Positions 1 to 5,230 of a stretch of DNA of 5,471 nt are shown piece after piece. The stretch lies in NCBI GenBank assembly GCA_035502775.1, contig DATJUB010000015.1, positions 1 through 5,471 on the forward strand, in the 5' to 3' direction. Position numbers and translations under genes: made by a program. This DNA is from 67-14 sp035502775 (GTDB lineage: Bacteria; Actinomycetota; Thermoleophilia; Solirubrobacterales; 70-9). The notes under the pieces were generated by a model. The model was not told the origin of the DNA. It worked only from the letters and a program-made list of their open reading frames with translations, and did not search any database. Numbering within the stretch: position 1 is the first letter of the stretch; every line of letters starts with the position of its first letter.

Positions 1-67
1 GCGTGCCGATCGTCTCCACCCCTGGTTCGCCAAGCCCTGAAGATGAAGAGACCAGCCGAGGGGCAAG

Positions 68-87
68 CGGCCCGGCCTGCCGGGCCG
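68..87. terminator. GC-rich hairpin upstream of the tRNA, possible terminator of a preceding gene
   Basis: Bases 68-76 are perfectly complementary to 79-87, giving a stem of eight to nine GC pairs around a tiny loop. No T-run follows on either strand, so a classical intrinsic terminator is not shown; terminators without a U-tail are common in high-GC actinobacteria. It stands between the left window edge and the AT-rich promoter region of the tRNA, where a terminator for an upstream gene would be expected. It could also be a chance GC palindrome. Confidence 0.35.
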
Positions 88-111
88 ACGCCCTGAGGAT
101 GGTCAGTTATT

Positions 112-117
112 TATGAT
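112..117 (+). promoter_or_regulatory. Candidate -10 box (TATGAT) for the tRNA-Val gene
   Basis: TATGAT matches the sigma-70 -10 consensus at five of six positions. It lies in a short AT-rich patch (about 106-117) in otherwise GC-rich sequence, and ends nine bases before the first base of the tRNA, so a start near 124 would suit a tRNA precursor. No convincing -35 box is found 16-18 bases upstream, so this remains tentative. Confidence 0.4.
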
Positions 118-126
118 GCCTGTCCC

Positions 127-198
127 GGGCGCGTAGCTCAGCGGGAGAGCGCTCGCTTCACACGCGAGAGGTCGCTGGTTCGAAACCAGCCGTGCCCA
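127..198 (+). tRNA. tRNA-Val, anticodon CAC
   Basis: The full cloverleaf folds by eye. The acceptor stem is GGGCGCG (127-133) with CGTGCCC (191-197), including one G-U pair. The D stem is GCTC (136-139) with GAGC (147-150). The anticodon stem is CTCGC (152-156) with GCGAG (164-168) around loop TTCACAC, which puts anticodon CAC at 159-161 and reads GUG valine codons. The T stem is GCTGG (174-178) with CCAGC (186-190) around the canonical loop TTCGAAA. The discriminator is A198. No CCA is encoded; ACTA follows. The 3' 19 bases (180-198) recur downstream at 1232-1250, so this gene may have served as an integration site. Confidence 0.97.
180..198 (+). repeat. tRNA-proximal copy of a 19-base direct repeat (att-like)
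   Basis: TCGAAACCAGCCGTGCCCA spans the T loop, the 3' half of the T stem, the 3' acceptor strand and the discriminator base of the tRNA-Val gene. It matches 1232-1250 at 18 of 19 positions; the only difference is G189 against T1241. The similarity stops on both sides. A tRNA 3' end is the classic target of tyrosine-recombinase integration, which leaves one copy inside the intact tRNA and one at the far end of the insert. The repeat itself is certain; its role as an att site is inference. Confidence 0.6.
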
Positions 199-359
199 CT
201 ACCTTCAGGAAGCGAACCCTCCAACGGTTGCGAACGACCGACGGGAGTCCCGATCGGCAAGTTCAGACTTGGCAATTCGGCTGCACTTGCTTGCCGGACG
301 GTACATGTGGCCCTTCAATTCAGCCACTCCGGCGGCGAGAGACCATGGCCACCGAGCGA

Positions 360-388
360 TTGGCGCAGGTCTTTCTGAGTGTGATAAT
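360..388 (+). promoter_or_regulatory. Candidate sigma-70 promoter for the 442-1092 gene
   Basis: TTGGCG (360-365) and GATAAT (383-388) are separated by exactly 17 bases. They match the -35 and -10 consensus at four and five of six positions. TGT directly before the -10 hexamer gives an extended -10 element. Transcription would start near 395, about 47 bases before the ATG at 442. The surrounding stretch from 199 to 441 holds no convincing gene: the reading frames that cross it start inside the tRNA or have no ribosome binding site. Confidence 0.45.
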
Positions 389-441
389 TTCCTCATTGGC
401 CGCATGTCAATACTCGAGCTGGAAGCTCGGGAGAGGGAGCT

Positions 442-1092
442 ATGATGGTAGATCGTTCAGAAGTGGGTGGAGCACCGTGGATTCTGCTCTCAACTTTCTT
501 GGCATTGTGTCTCTTGCTCGTTCTACCTGTCTCCGCTAGCGCCGAGACGAAGGTGATTCGCAAATCTTCGTCGGACGAGGTATCTCGTCAGGACCTGCTG
601 ATGTTGCAAGCCAAGTTCGAGAGCCTACGCTCCGATGAGATCACTTCATCTGGCAGCAACGCTTCCACAAGTTCGTCAAAGGCAGCTAGGCGGTGCAAAC
701 ACAAGAAGAGCGCGCAGGCCAAGCGCCGATGCATCAGCAACCTCAAATGGTATTTCCGCATGCCCGTTGGTACGGCCAGGAGCGTTTCTAGCGAGCTTGT
801 CAACGACATGAGGAACAACACCTCCCCAGACGAATATGACGAGACAGTTATTCCACCGTCCACATGGACAAATTCTGGGGTCGGAACCTGCACGAGGCAA
901 AGCTTCTCGCGAGTGTCCTGTGTCAGTCTCATCTGGGCCTACTTTGATGTCGTAGACGACTACGGAAATGTGGTCGGAGAAGATACGTTCACCTGCGGAT
1001 GGGACTATGCGGTTTGGTATCCGTATGCGAAACGCCCAAAGCTGAAGACCAACGCATACAACGCTGACTGTTTCTGGGACTCGGAGCTCTAG
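442..1092 (+). CDS. Secreted protein of unknown function with six cysteines in the mature form
   Basis: This 216-residue protein belongs to no family I recognise. Residues 1-34 form a Sec signal peptide: a hydrophobic core at about 13-30 and a cleavage site after SASA (A34). The mature part begins with a hydrophilic Ser-rich stretch (about 41-80), followed by a basic patch at 82-96 containing C85 and C97. A C-terminal region rich in aromatics (about 138-216) carries C150, C160, C185 and C210. Six cysteines in an exported protein suggest up to three disulfides, and the spacing of C150, C160 and C185 within alternating aromatic stretches suggests a small beta domain; that fold is inference. The purine-rich Shine-Dalgarno GAGAGGGAG (431-439) lies 2 bases before ATG 442 and 5 before the adjacent in-frame ATG 445, so the true start may be one codon later. 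Local GC is about 54%, below the neighbours, and the gene sits between tRNA 3'-end repeats, suggesting acquisition by transfer. It stands alone with no operon partner. Confidence 0.8.
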   Translation: MMVDRSEVGGAPWILLSTFLALCLLLVLPVSASAETKVIRKSSSDEVSRQDLLMLQAKFESLRSDEITSSGSNASTSSSKAARRCKHKKSAQAKRRCISNLKWYFRMPVGTARSVSSELVNDMRNNTSPDEYDETVIPPSTWTNSGVGTCTRQSFSRVSCVSLIWAYFDVVDDYGNVVGEDTFTCGWDYAVWYPYAKRPKLKTNAYNADCFWDSEL

Positions 1093-1204
1093 AGAACGGA
1101 TCTGTTTCCGCCTTGTGTGCCCAGCTGAATACTCCTGTCGGACGGAGGAATCGTTCTCGGCTACTAGTCGACGACCTGCAGGCCGTTAGCGACTCGTAGC
1201 GTTT

Positions 1205-1272
1205 GCGCCTGCCGTTGCCCTAGAAGGCCACTCGAAACCATCCGTGCCCATCCAGTCTCAGCCGGCAGGCGC
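1205..1272. repeat. 10-base inverted repeat bracketing the distal att-like site
   Basis: GCGCCTGCCG (1205-1214) is the exact reverse complement of CGGCAGGCGC (1263-1272), separated by 48 bases. The centre of the pair (1238.5) almost coincides with the centre of the distal tRNA-end copy (1241). Inverted arms around a core are seen in recombinase attachment sites, but no such arms flank the tRNA copy. A chance match of this length in GC-rich DNA is possible. Confidence 0.35.
1232..1250 (+). repeat. Distal copy of the tRNA-Val 3' end (att-like)
   Basis: TCGAAACCATCCGTGCCCA matches bases 180-198 at 18 of 19 positions in the same orientation. It is not a second tRNA: the preceding bases do not form the 5' T-stem strand, an anticodon arm or an acceptor strand. 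A truncated tRNA 3' end in direct orientation downstream of the intact tRNA is what is left at the far junction of a tRNA-integrated element. No integrase adjoins it. Confidence 0.6.
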
Positions 1273-1379
1273 GAGCGATCATCACGGCCGATGAGTTTTC
1301 GAAGTAACGTCGGTCTACACAGCACCAAGTAAGTGAACCGGCCGCCGCACTCGGGGCCGAACTACGTCAGGACACCACC

Positions 1380-1796
1380 ATGAGAATGATCTTCGTCAAT
1401 CTGCCGGTCAAGGACACCGAGGCTTCGAAACATTTCTTCGCCGCCCTCGGCTTCGAGCACAACCCCCAGTTCTCCGACGAGACCACGACCTGCGTCGTGA
1501 TCGACGAGAACATCTACGCGATGCTGATGAACGAGGATCGCTTCAAGACCTTCATCAACGGCGAGATCGCCGACGCATCGACCACCGAGGTACTGAACGC
1601 CCTCAGCTGCGACAGCCGCGAAGAGGTCGACGACCTGCGTGCGAAGGCCCTGGCCAACGGCGGCAGCGAGTGGAAGCCCAGCTTCGATCAGGGCCCGATG
1701 TACGGCGGCAGCTTCCGTGATCCCGACGGCCACGTCTGGGAGCTCGCCTACATGGACATGGCGGGACTGGCCGAGCTGGAAGGAGAGATGCCCTAA
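1380..1796 (+). CDS. VOC-superfamily (glyoxalase/bleomycin-resistance-like) protein
   Basis: This 138-residue cytoplasmic protein has the complete length of a single-chain VOC protein, with two beta-alpha-beta-beta-beta modules. The first begins FVNLPVKDTEAS (5-16) and continues FFAALGF (19-25); the second contains the helix REEVDDLRAKAL (80-91) and the closing strand FRDPDGHVWEL (112-122), the most characteristic motif of the superfamily. E121 is at the usual last metal-ligand position. The usual first-strand ligand position holds N7 rather than His, so canonical glyoxalase I metal binding is doubtful. This widespread small subgroup has no assigned reaction. The start is supported by AGGA (1369-1372) seven bases before ATG 1380. 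The gene stands alone and converges on the esterase gene, with only 4 bases between the two stop codons. Fosfomycin or bleomycin resistance cannot be inferred. Confidence 0.9.
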   Translation: MRMIFVNLPVKDTEASKHFFAALGFEHNPQFSDETTTCVVIDENIYAMLMNEDRFKTFINGEIADASTTEVLNALSCDSREEVDDLRAKALANGGSEWKPSFDQGPMYGGSFRDPDGHVWELAYMDMAGLAELEGEMP

Positions 1797-1800
1797 GGCA

Positions 1801-2637
1801 TCAGCACGCGGCCAGGGCGGTCGCGTAGAACCTCAGGTAGTCCGCCCAGTGGGCGTTCCAGTACCTGTCGTCGTGACCGCCCCTCCAGCCGCTCTTCACG
1901 GTGAGATCGGCGCCGCTCGCGGTCAGGGCCTCGTTCATCGCCCCCACGCCCGGTACGAACGGATCTCGCCTGCCGGCATCGAGCCAGACCGGCGTCCCGG
2001 CGAACGCCCCCGGATCCTCACGGGCGGTCGAGATCACGTCGTTGCGATCGAAATCGGCGGCGTCGTCGAAGGCACCAGGGGCCGACTCGCCTCCCGACCG
2101 GAAAAGCGCCGGGGAGTGACCGCCGGCCGCGCAGAAGAGTCCGGGATGCTGGGCGGCGAGGTTGAGGGCGCCGAACCCGCCCATCGAGATGCCGCCGATC
2201 GCGACCCTGCCGCGATCGGTACCGAATCGTTCGGTGACCTCCGGGACCACCTCTTCGATCAGGTACTTGCCCCAGGCGCCCTCGGCCCGGTCGTGCCAGT
2301 AGCTGGAGTCGCCGCCGTCGGGGAAGGCGACGACGGGCGCGCGGTCTCCCTGTTCCTCCAGGGCCGCGAAGAAGTCCTCTTCGTCGATGTAGGACTCGCT
2401 GTCACCGCTCCGGCCGTGCAGAAAGACCAGTAGGGGCCGCCCGGAATCATCGCCTGCCCCATCGGGAACCACCACCGAGACCGGATGCTCGCCTGGGACC
2501 GCTTCGGAATCGACGGTGACGGTCTCAACCGAAGCACCCCGCGTATCGGTGCCCGAGAGGAGCGTCAGGCTGACAACCGCCCATACAACGGCGACGGCCG
2601 CGGCGATTGCCGCGGCCGTTGTCGCCACACGCTTCAC
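1801..2637 (-). CDS. Exported esterase, alpha/beta-hydrolase (esterase D / antigen 85-like family)
   Basis: This 278-residue serine hydrolase starts at GTG 2637; GGAG (2649-2646) lies 8 bases upstream, and an N-terminal K2-R3 leads straight into a hydrophobic segment (about 4-28). The longer open frame that starts at 2901 is rejected because it overlaps the neighbouring gene and encodes Arg/Ser-rich shadow sequence. The hydrophobic segment is an uncleaved anchor or a signal peptide; there is no lipobox. Family features are LLVFLHG (69-75, oxyanion region), GGISMGG (148-154) with nucleophile S151, probable acid D225 in AGRRDPF, and H255 in GWRGGHDDRYW. Together these give a complete catalytic triad acting outside the membrane on ester substrates. 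The start is 19 bases after the stop of the 801-residue hydrolase, suggesting one transcript. Codons about 5-16 form a strong hairpin like that after the paralogue upstream. The last residue is a lone Cys (C278). Antigen 85-type acyl transfer is possible but not indicated. Confidence 0.88.
   Translation of the reverse strand: MKRVATTAAAIAAAVAVVWAVVSLTLLSGTDTRGASVETVTVDSEAVPGEHPVSVVVPDGAGDDSGRPLLVFLHGRSGDSESYIDEEDFFAALEEQGDRAPVVAFPDGGDSSYWHDRAEGAWGKYLIEEVVPEVTERFGTDRGRVAIGGISMGGFGALNLAAQHPGLFCAAGGHSPALFRSGGESAPGAFDDAADFDRNDVISTAREDPGAFAGTPVWLDAGRRDPFVPGVGAMNEALTASGADLTVKSGWRGGHDDRYWNAHWADYLRFYATALAAC
2590..2623 (-). terminator. Terminator-like hairpin inside the signal-sequence codons of the esterase
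   Basis: Bases 2590-2604 pair with 2609-2623: a 15-pair stem with two G-T pairs, a perfect 9-pair GC core (2596-2604 with 2609-2617) and a 4-base loop. It begins 33 bases after the stop codon of the 801-residue hydrolase and falls within codons about 5-16 of the esterase. Its sequence and position match the hairpin after the upstream paralogue (5171-5202). No T-run follows. It may reduce read-through or translation of the esterase, or may simply be Ala-rich coding sequence. Confidence 0.4.
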
Positions 2638-2656
2638 GGAAGTTGCTCCGTGGACA

Positions 2657-5062
2657 TCAGCCCCCGTTCGACGCCGGGGTGTAGTCACGGCCCGGCTGGC
2701 CGCGCAGCGACTTGGCCGGCGGCAGCGGCTTGGCGGCCGTACCCGGAACGATCGGCAGGACCAGCTTCGAGGGCATCTTGCCGCCCAGCGAGATCGTGTT
2801 CTTGGTCTTGCCCTTGTCGAGCGTGGCGAAGTCCCAGATCGGACGGTCGCCACCGACCGCGCTGAGTGTGACGCGGATCTTCGATCCGGCACGGAAGGCA
2901 TGGACGGCCGGGAAGATCGGCACCCGCACCAGCGAGTACTTCTTCTTCGAGAGCGGACGTGCGTCCTTCTTCAGGTGGGTCGGGAACGGATCGTTCGGGC
3001 TGGACAGCTTCGGATCGATCTTGCGATGCGACGCCCGCAGCCAGCCGTTCTGGACCAGAGTCTCGGCACCGTCGGGACGGACCTCGGTCACGGTGGCCTG
3101 GATGTCGGTGTCCTTGCGGTTCGACTTCATCCAGACGTCGAGGCTGCCGGAACCGGCCCAGATCGTGTCCTTGGTCAGAGCCGGGGTCACGAATCCGAGT
3201 CCCTTGCCCTTGGCGATCGGTGCCCAGTCGTAGGGCGGCTGCGGCTTCCAGGCGTCAGCCTCGCCCGCGTCCTTCAGGGTCTGGGCCGGACGGGCCGAAG
3301 GATCGGCCACGTAGCTCGCCTGCTTCTGCTTGGAGGCCTTCCTGTTGGTCAGCTTGCCCTTCTCGCCGAGGAACAGGTTCAGGTTCTTGGCCTCCTTGAT
3401 CGGCCAGGAGCCGAAGGCCATCTCCCATGAGGCACCGATCGCGCCGGGCTGACCGTCGATCGCGGCACCGTTGTCCATCAGCAGACGGACCCTCGGGTTG
3501 TCCTTGATGAAGTCGGCCTTGGCCTTGGCGACATCAGTGTAGTCCGCGTACTTGGACTGCTGGACCGGCAGGGCCGGAGCATCAGCCAGATACTCGTAGA
3601 GCAGACCGCTGAGACCGAGGACCAGGTCCGGGACCTTGGGGATCCGGTCGGCCACGAACAGGTTCATGAACTCATCCCAGCGGGTGATCGTGCTCGGGCC
3701 GAGCGAGTCGGCGTGAACGCCGTTCTGCATGGTGATGAACACGTTCTTGTTCTTGGCGAGCTTGTACATGCTCTCCGGGAAGTGTCCACCGGTCTGTTCG
3801 TCCTGGAACGAACCGACCCAGTAGATCGGCACGTCGATGCGTCCCACCCAGTAGCCGGGTGCCCGGTACTTGAACATCTTGGGATCGCGATACGGGTACT
3901 TCTCGACCAGCTTGATCGCGTCCCGGGTCTGGAGGCGCAACTTCTGGTTGTCGATGCAGTTCTGGTCCGGGCCGGGCTCGGGGGTGAGCGGATCACCGTT
4001 GGTGGTCAGCTCACGGGCCCACGGCTGTCCGCCTTCGGGCGCCGGCTGGGCGTCGTCCATGCGGGCGACGATCCAGGACAGGGCGAAGCCCTTGTTGAAG
4101 ATGCCACCGGGGTAGCCGGTCGCGGTGTAGACGTCATCGGTCACCGACATCGGCGAGACGGCCGCCAGGTGCGGCGGACGGGTGCCGGCGGTGAAGAGCT
4201 GGGTGATCCCCGAGTAGGAGATGCCGCCCATACCGACCTTGCCACCCTTGACCCACGGCTGCGCCGCGACGGTCTCGACCGCGTCATAGCCGTCGAACGT
4301 GGTGGGCAGGCCGAAGAGGTCGTAGGCACCACCCGAGCAGCCGGAGCCGCGCATCTGAACGCTGACGGTGGCGAAGTCGAGCAGCGGGCCGATCACGGAG
4401 CCGACCGCGGTCGAGCTGGCCGGAGCCAGCGGATCGGACGGTCCGCCGCCGATGATCGAGTTGACCAGGCTGTGAGGCGCCGCGGTCTGGTAGCCGGAGT
4501 ACTCGATGAAGGTCGGGAAGGGACCATCGGCCATCGTCTTGCCCATCGGCAGGCGCACGGTCATCGCGATCTCGACGCCGTCACGCATCGTGACGTAGTT
4601 GAGACCCTCGTTGAGCGGCTTGCCCTGGTAGAACGCGGCGGGCGGGTTCTGGTCGATCTTCAGAATCGCGAAGGGCTTGGTGCCGGCGACGGCGTTGCCC
4701 TTGCGGCTGAGCACCCGGTATCCGGGACCCATCTTCTGGTCGTAGAAGACCTTGCTGCCGAAGCGGTCGGCGGTGCCTTCCGCGACGATGCGATTGTCCT
4801 TGTTGACCAGCATCAGCTTGATGCCGGGGGTCGCGTCAAGCACATAGGCGTCCCCGACGGATCCGCGGGCCGTGAAGGTCGCGGCGCTGGTGGCCTTCGG
4901 GGCCTTCTTCAGCTGCGGCTTCTTCTTGCCCTTCTTGGCGGTCTTCTTGGCCGAGGCGCTGGCCGGAGCGGCACTCGCCGCCGAGACGGTGAACGAACCG
5001 GCAAGGGCCATCACCGCGGCCAGCACAAAGGCCACAACAGAACTACGACGTACTCCCCGCAT
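2657..5062 (-). CDS. Secreted CocE/NonD-family hydrolase (peptidase S15 / X-Pro dipeptidyl-peptidase-like)
   Basis: This 801-residue exported serine hydrolase acts on external acyl esters or on peptides. A signal peptide (1-32, cleavage near SAASAA) is followed by a Lys-rich linker (39-57) and a small beta-rich domain (about 60-137) with the phrase FGSKVFYDQKMGPGYRV. The S15 alpha/beta-hydrolase domain starts at VTMRDGVEIAMTVRLP (157-172). It contains MRGSGCSGGAYD (237-248) and QPWVKGGKVGMGGISYSG (268-285), where GISYSG carries nucleophile S282. D421 in GSFQDEQ and H450 in NGVHADSLG complete the probable triad. C242 and C369 may form a disulfide. An insertion holds mostly helical segments (about 470-530). 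The C-terminal jelly-roll (about 545-770) includes SGSLDVWMKSNRKDTD (637-652) and AGSKIRVTLSAVGGDRP (725-741), typical of the X-Pro peptidase C-terminal domain. GGGAG (5074-5070) lies 7 bases before the ATG. It is a tandem duplicate of the gene cut off at the right edge and probably shares a transcript with the esterase. Substrate is not deducible; cocaine esterase, glutaryl-acylase or Xaa-Pro activity are all possible in the family. Confidence 0.93.
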   Translation of the reverse strand: MRGVRRSSVVAFVLAAVMALAGSFTVSAASAAPASASAKKTAKKGKKKPQLKKAPKATSAATFTARGSVGDAYVLDATPGIKLMLVNKDNRIVAEGTADRFGSKVFYDQKMGPGYRVLSRKGNAVAGTKPFAILKIDQNPPAAFYQGKPLNEGLNYVTMRDGVEIAMTVRLPMGKTMADGPFPTFIEYSGYQTAAPHSLVNSIIGGGPSDPLAPASSTAVGSVIGPLLDFATVSVQMRGSGCSGGAYDLFGLPTTFDGYDAVETVAAQPWVKGGKVGMGGISYSGITQLFTAGTRPPHLAAVSPMSVTDDVYTATGYPGGIFNKGFALSWIVARMDDAQPAPEGGQPWARELTTNGDPLTPEPGPDQNCIDNQKLRLQTRDAIKLVEKYPYRDPKMFKYRAPGYWVGRIDVPIYWVGSFQDEQTGGHFPESMYKLAKNKNVFITMQNGVHADSLGPSTITRWDEFMNLFVADRIPKVPDLVLGLSGLLYEYLADAPALPVQQSKYADYTDVAKAKADFIKDNPRVRLLMDNGAAIDGQPGAIGASWEMAFGSWPIKEAKNLNLFLGEKGKLTNRKASKQKQASYVADPSARPAQTLKDAGEADAWKPQPPYDWAPIAKGKGLGFVTPALTKDTIWAGSGSLDVWMKSNRKDTDIQATVTEVRPDGAETLVQNGWLRASHRKIDPKLSSPNDPFPTHLKKDARPLSKKKYSLVRVPIFPAVHAFRAGSKIRVTLSAVGGDRPIWDFATLDKGKTKNTISLGGKMPSKLVLPIVPGTAAKPLPPAKSLRGQPGRDYTPASNGG

Positions 5063-5230
5063 TAAAACTCTCCCATTCTTGTTTCCCTACCACCGCTCCC
5101 TATGAGCAGAAACAACAGGATACACAGACGGGCTGTCGTTGACACCCTGCCAACTCAAGCTGCGGGAACGGCGAAGGCCGCGGCGTACGCCGCGGCCTTC
5201 GTGATCCGATTGTTCAACCTCCGTCCGGAA
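5063..5230. other. Intergenic region between the two CocE/NonD paralogues
   Basis: This 168-base leader precedes the 801-residue hydrolase. Besides the palindrome at 5171-5202 it shows an imperfect dyad, GGGCTGTC (5130-5137) against GACACCC (5141-5147), with one bulged base and a GTT loop. Read on the minus strand, TATCCT (5122-5117) is a weak -10 candidate just downstream of that dyad, without a good -35. If that is the promoter, the dyad would overlap the -35 region like an operator. No small gene is supported here. Confidence 0.35.
5171..5202. terminator. 28-base perfect palindrome, probable terminator of the upstream hydrolase
   Basis: Bases 5173-5200 are exactly self-complementary (5173-5186 with 5187-5200); C5172-G5201 and a G-T pair extend it to about 16 pairs. 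On the minus strand it begins 28 bases after the stop codon of the upstream hydrolase and more than 100 bases before the next start, an ordinary place for a terminator. No T-run follows on either strand, so it would act as a U-less hairpin, or as an mRNA 3'-end stabiliser. As an exact palindrome it looks the same from both strands. Confidence 0.65.

Larger units (their letters stand above)
180..1250. mobile_element. Candidate tRNA-integrated island remnant carrying one secreted-protein gene
   Basis: The segment is bounded by the 3' end of tRNA-Val and by a 19-base near-copy of that end about 1.05 kb downstream. The single gene between them has about 54% GC (hand count over 541-1020), against roughly 65-70% in the hydrolase genes to the right, which supports foreign origin. 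There is no integrase, excisionase, transposase or replication gene in any frame, so the segment cannot move by itself. It could be a deletion remnant of a larger element, or a small cassette mobilised by an integrase encoded elsewhere. The alternative is a native low-GC gene beside a tRNA with a fortuitous 18/19 repeat, which is unlikely in such a short window. Confidence 0.45.
1093..1379. other. Gene-free stretch holding the distal att-like repeat
   Basis: No reading frame here has both a plausible start and coding character. It holds the 19-base copy of the tRNA 3' end (1232-1250) and a perfect 10-base inverted repeat that brackets it (1205-1214 and 1263-1272). No clear terminator follows the 442-1092 gene; only stems of about four pairs are visible near 1097-1150. 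No consensus promoter for the 1380 gene could be picked out. From about 1251 on the sequence is probably the original chromosomal flank. Confidence 0.6.

Noticed and set aside
2..40. Possible C-terminal codons of an upstream plus-strand gene, reading RADRLHPWFAKP then TGA.
   Set aside because: Only 12 codons are visible, two other frames are also open at this edge (to 96 and to about 113), and nothing identifies a family.
192..539. 115-codon plus-strand open frame starting inside the tRNA.
   Set aside because: Its start is in the acceptor stem of the tRNA, it has no Shine-Dalgarno, and it overlaps the start of the secreted-protein gene in another frame.
1166..1185. Cluster of ACTAGT, GTCGAC and CTGCAG resembling a cloning polylinker.
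   Set aside because: The order resembles a vector linker but the spacing differs (an extra GAC), no vector sequence surrounds it, and such hexamers co-occur by chance.
1639..2433. 264-codon plus-strand open frame across the VOC gene end and the esterase.
   Set aside because: It crosses two well-supported genes out of frame or antisense, and has no family features or ribosome binding site.
2638..2901. N-terminal extension of the esterase back to 2901.
   Set aside because: It would overlap the hydrolase gene by about 245 bases, encodes Arg/Ser-rich low-complexity sequence, and would bury the hydrophobic export segment in the interior.
5043..5056. Twin-arginine (Tat) signal in the 801-residue hydrolase, from VRRSSVV at residues 4-10.
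   Set aside because: The residues after RR do not fit the usual x-F-L-K pattern, so a Sec signal peptide is the simpler reading.
3713..5065. 450-codon plus-strand open frame opposite the 801-residue hydrolase.
   Set aside because: Its Arg/Gly/Val/Asp-rich composition is that of a GC-rich antisense shadow, and it lies entirely opposite a gene with clear family motifs throughout.
5139..5144. Plus-strand TTGACA, a perfect -35 hexamer.
   Set aside because: No -10-like hexamer lies 15-19 bases downstream, and no plus-strand gene follows; it is also part of an imperfect dyad.
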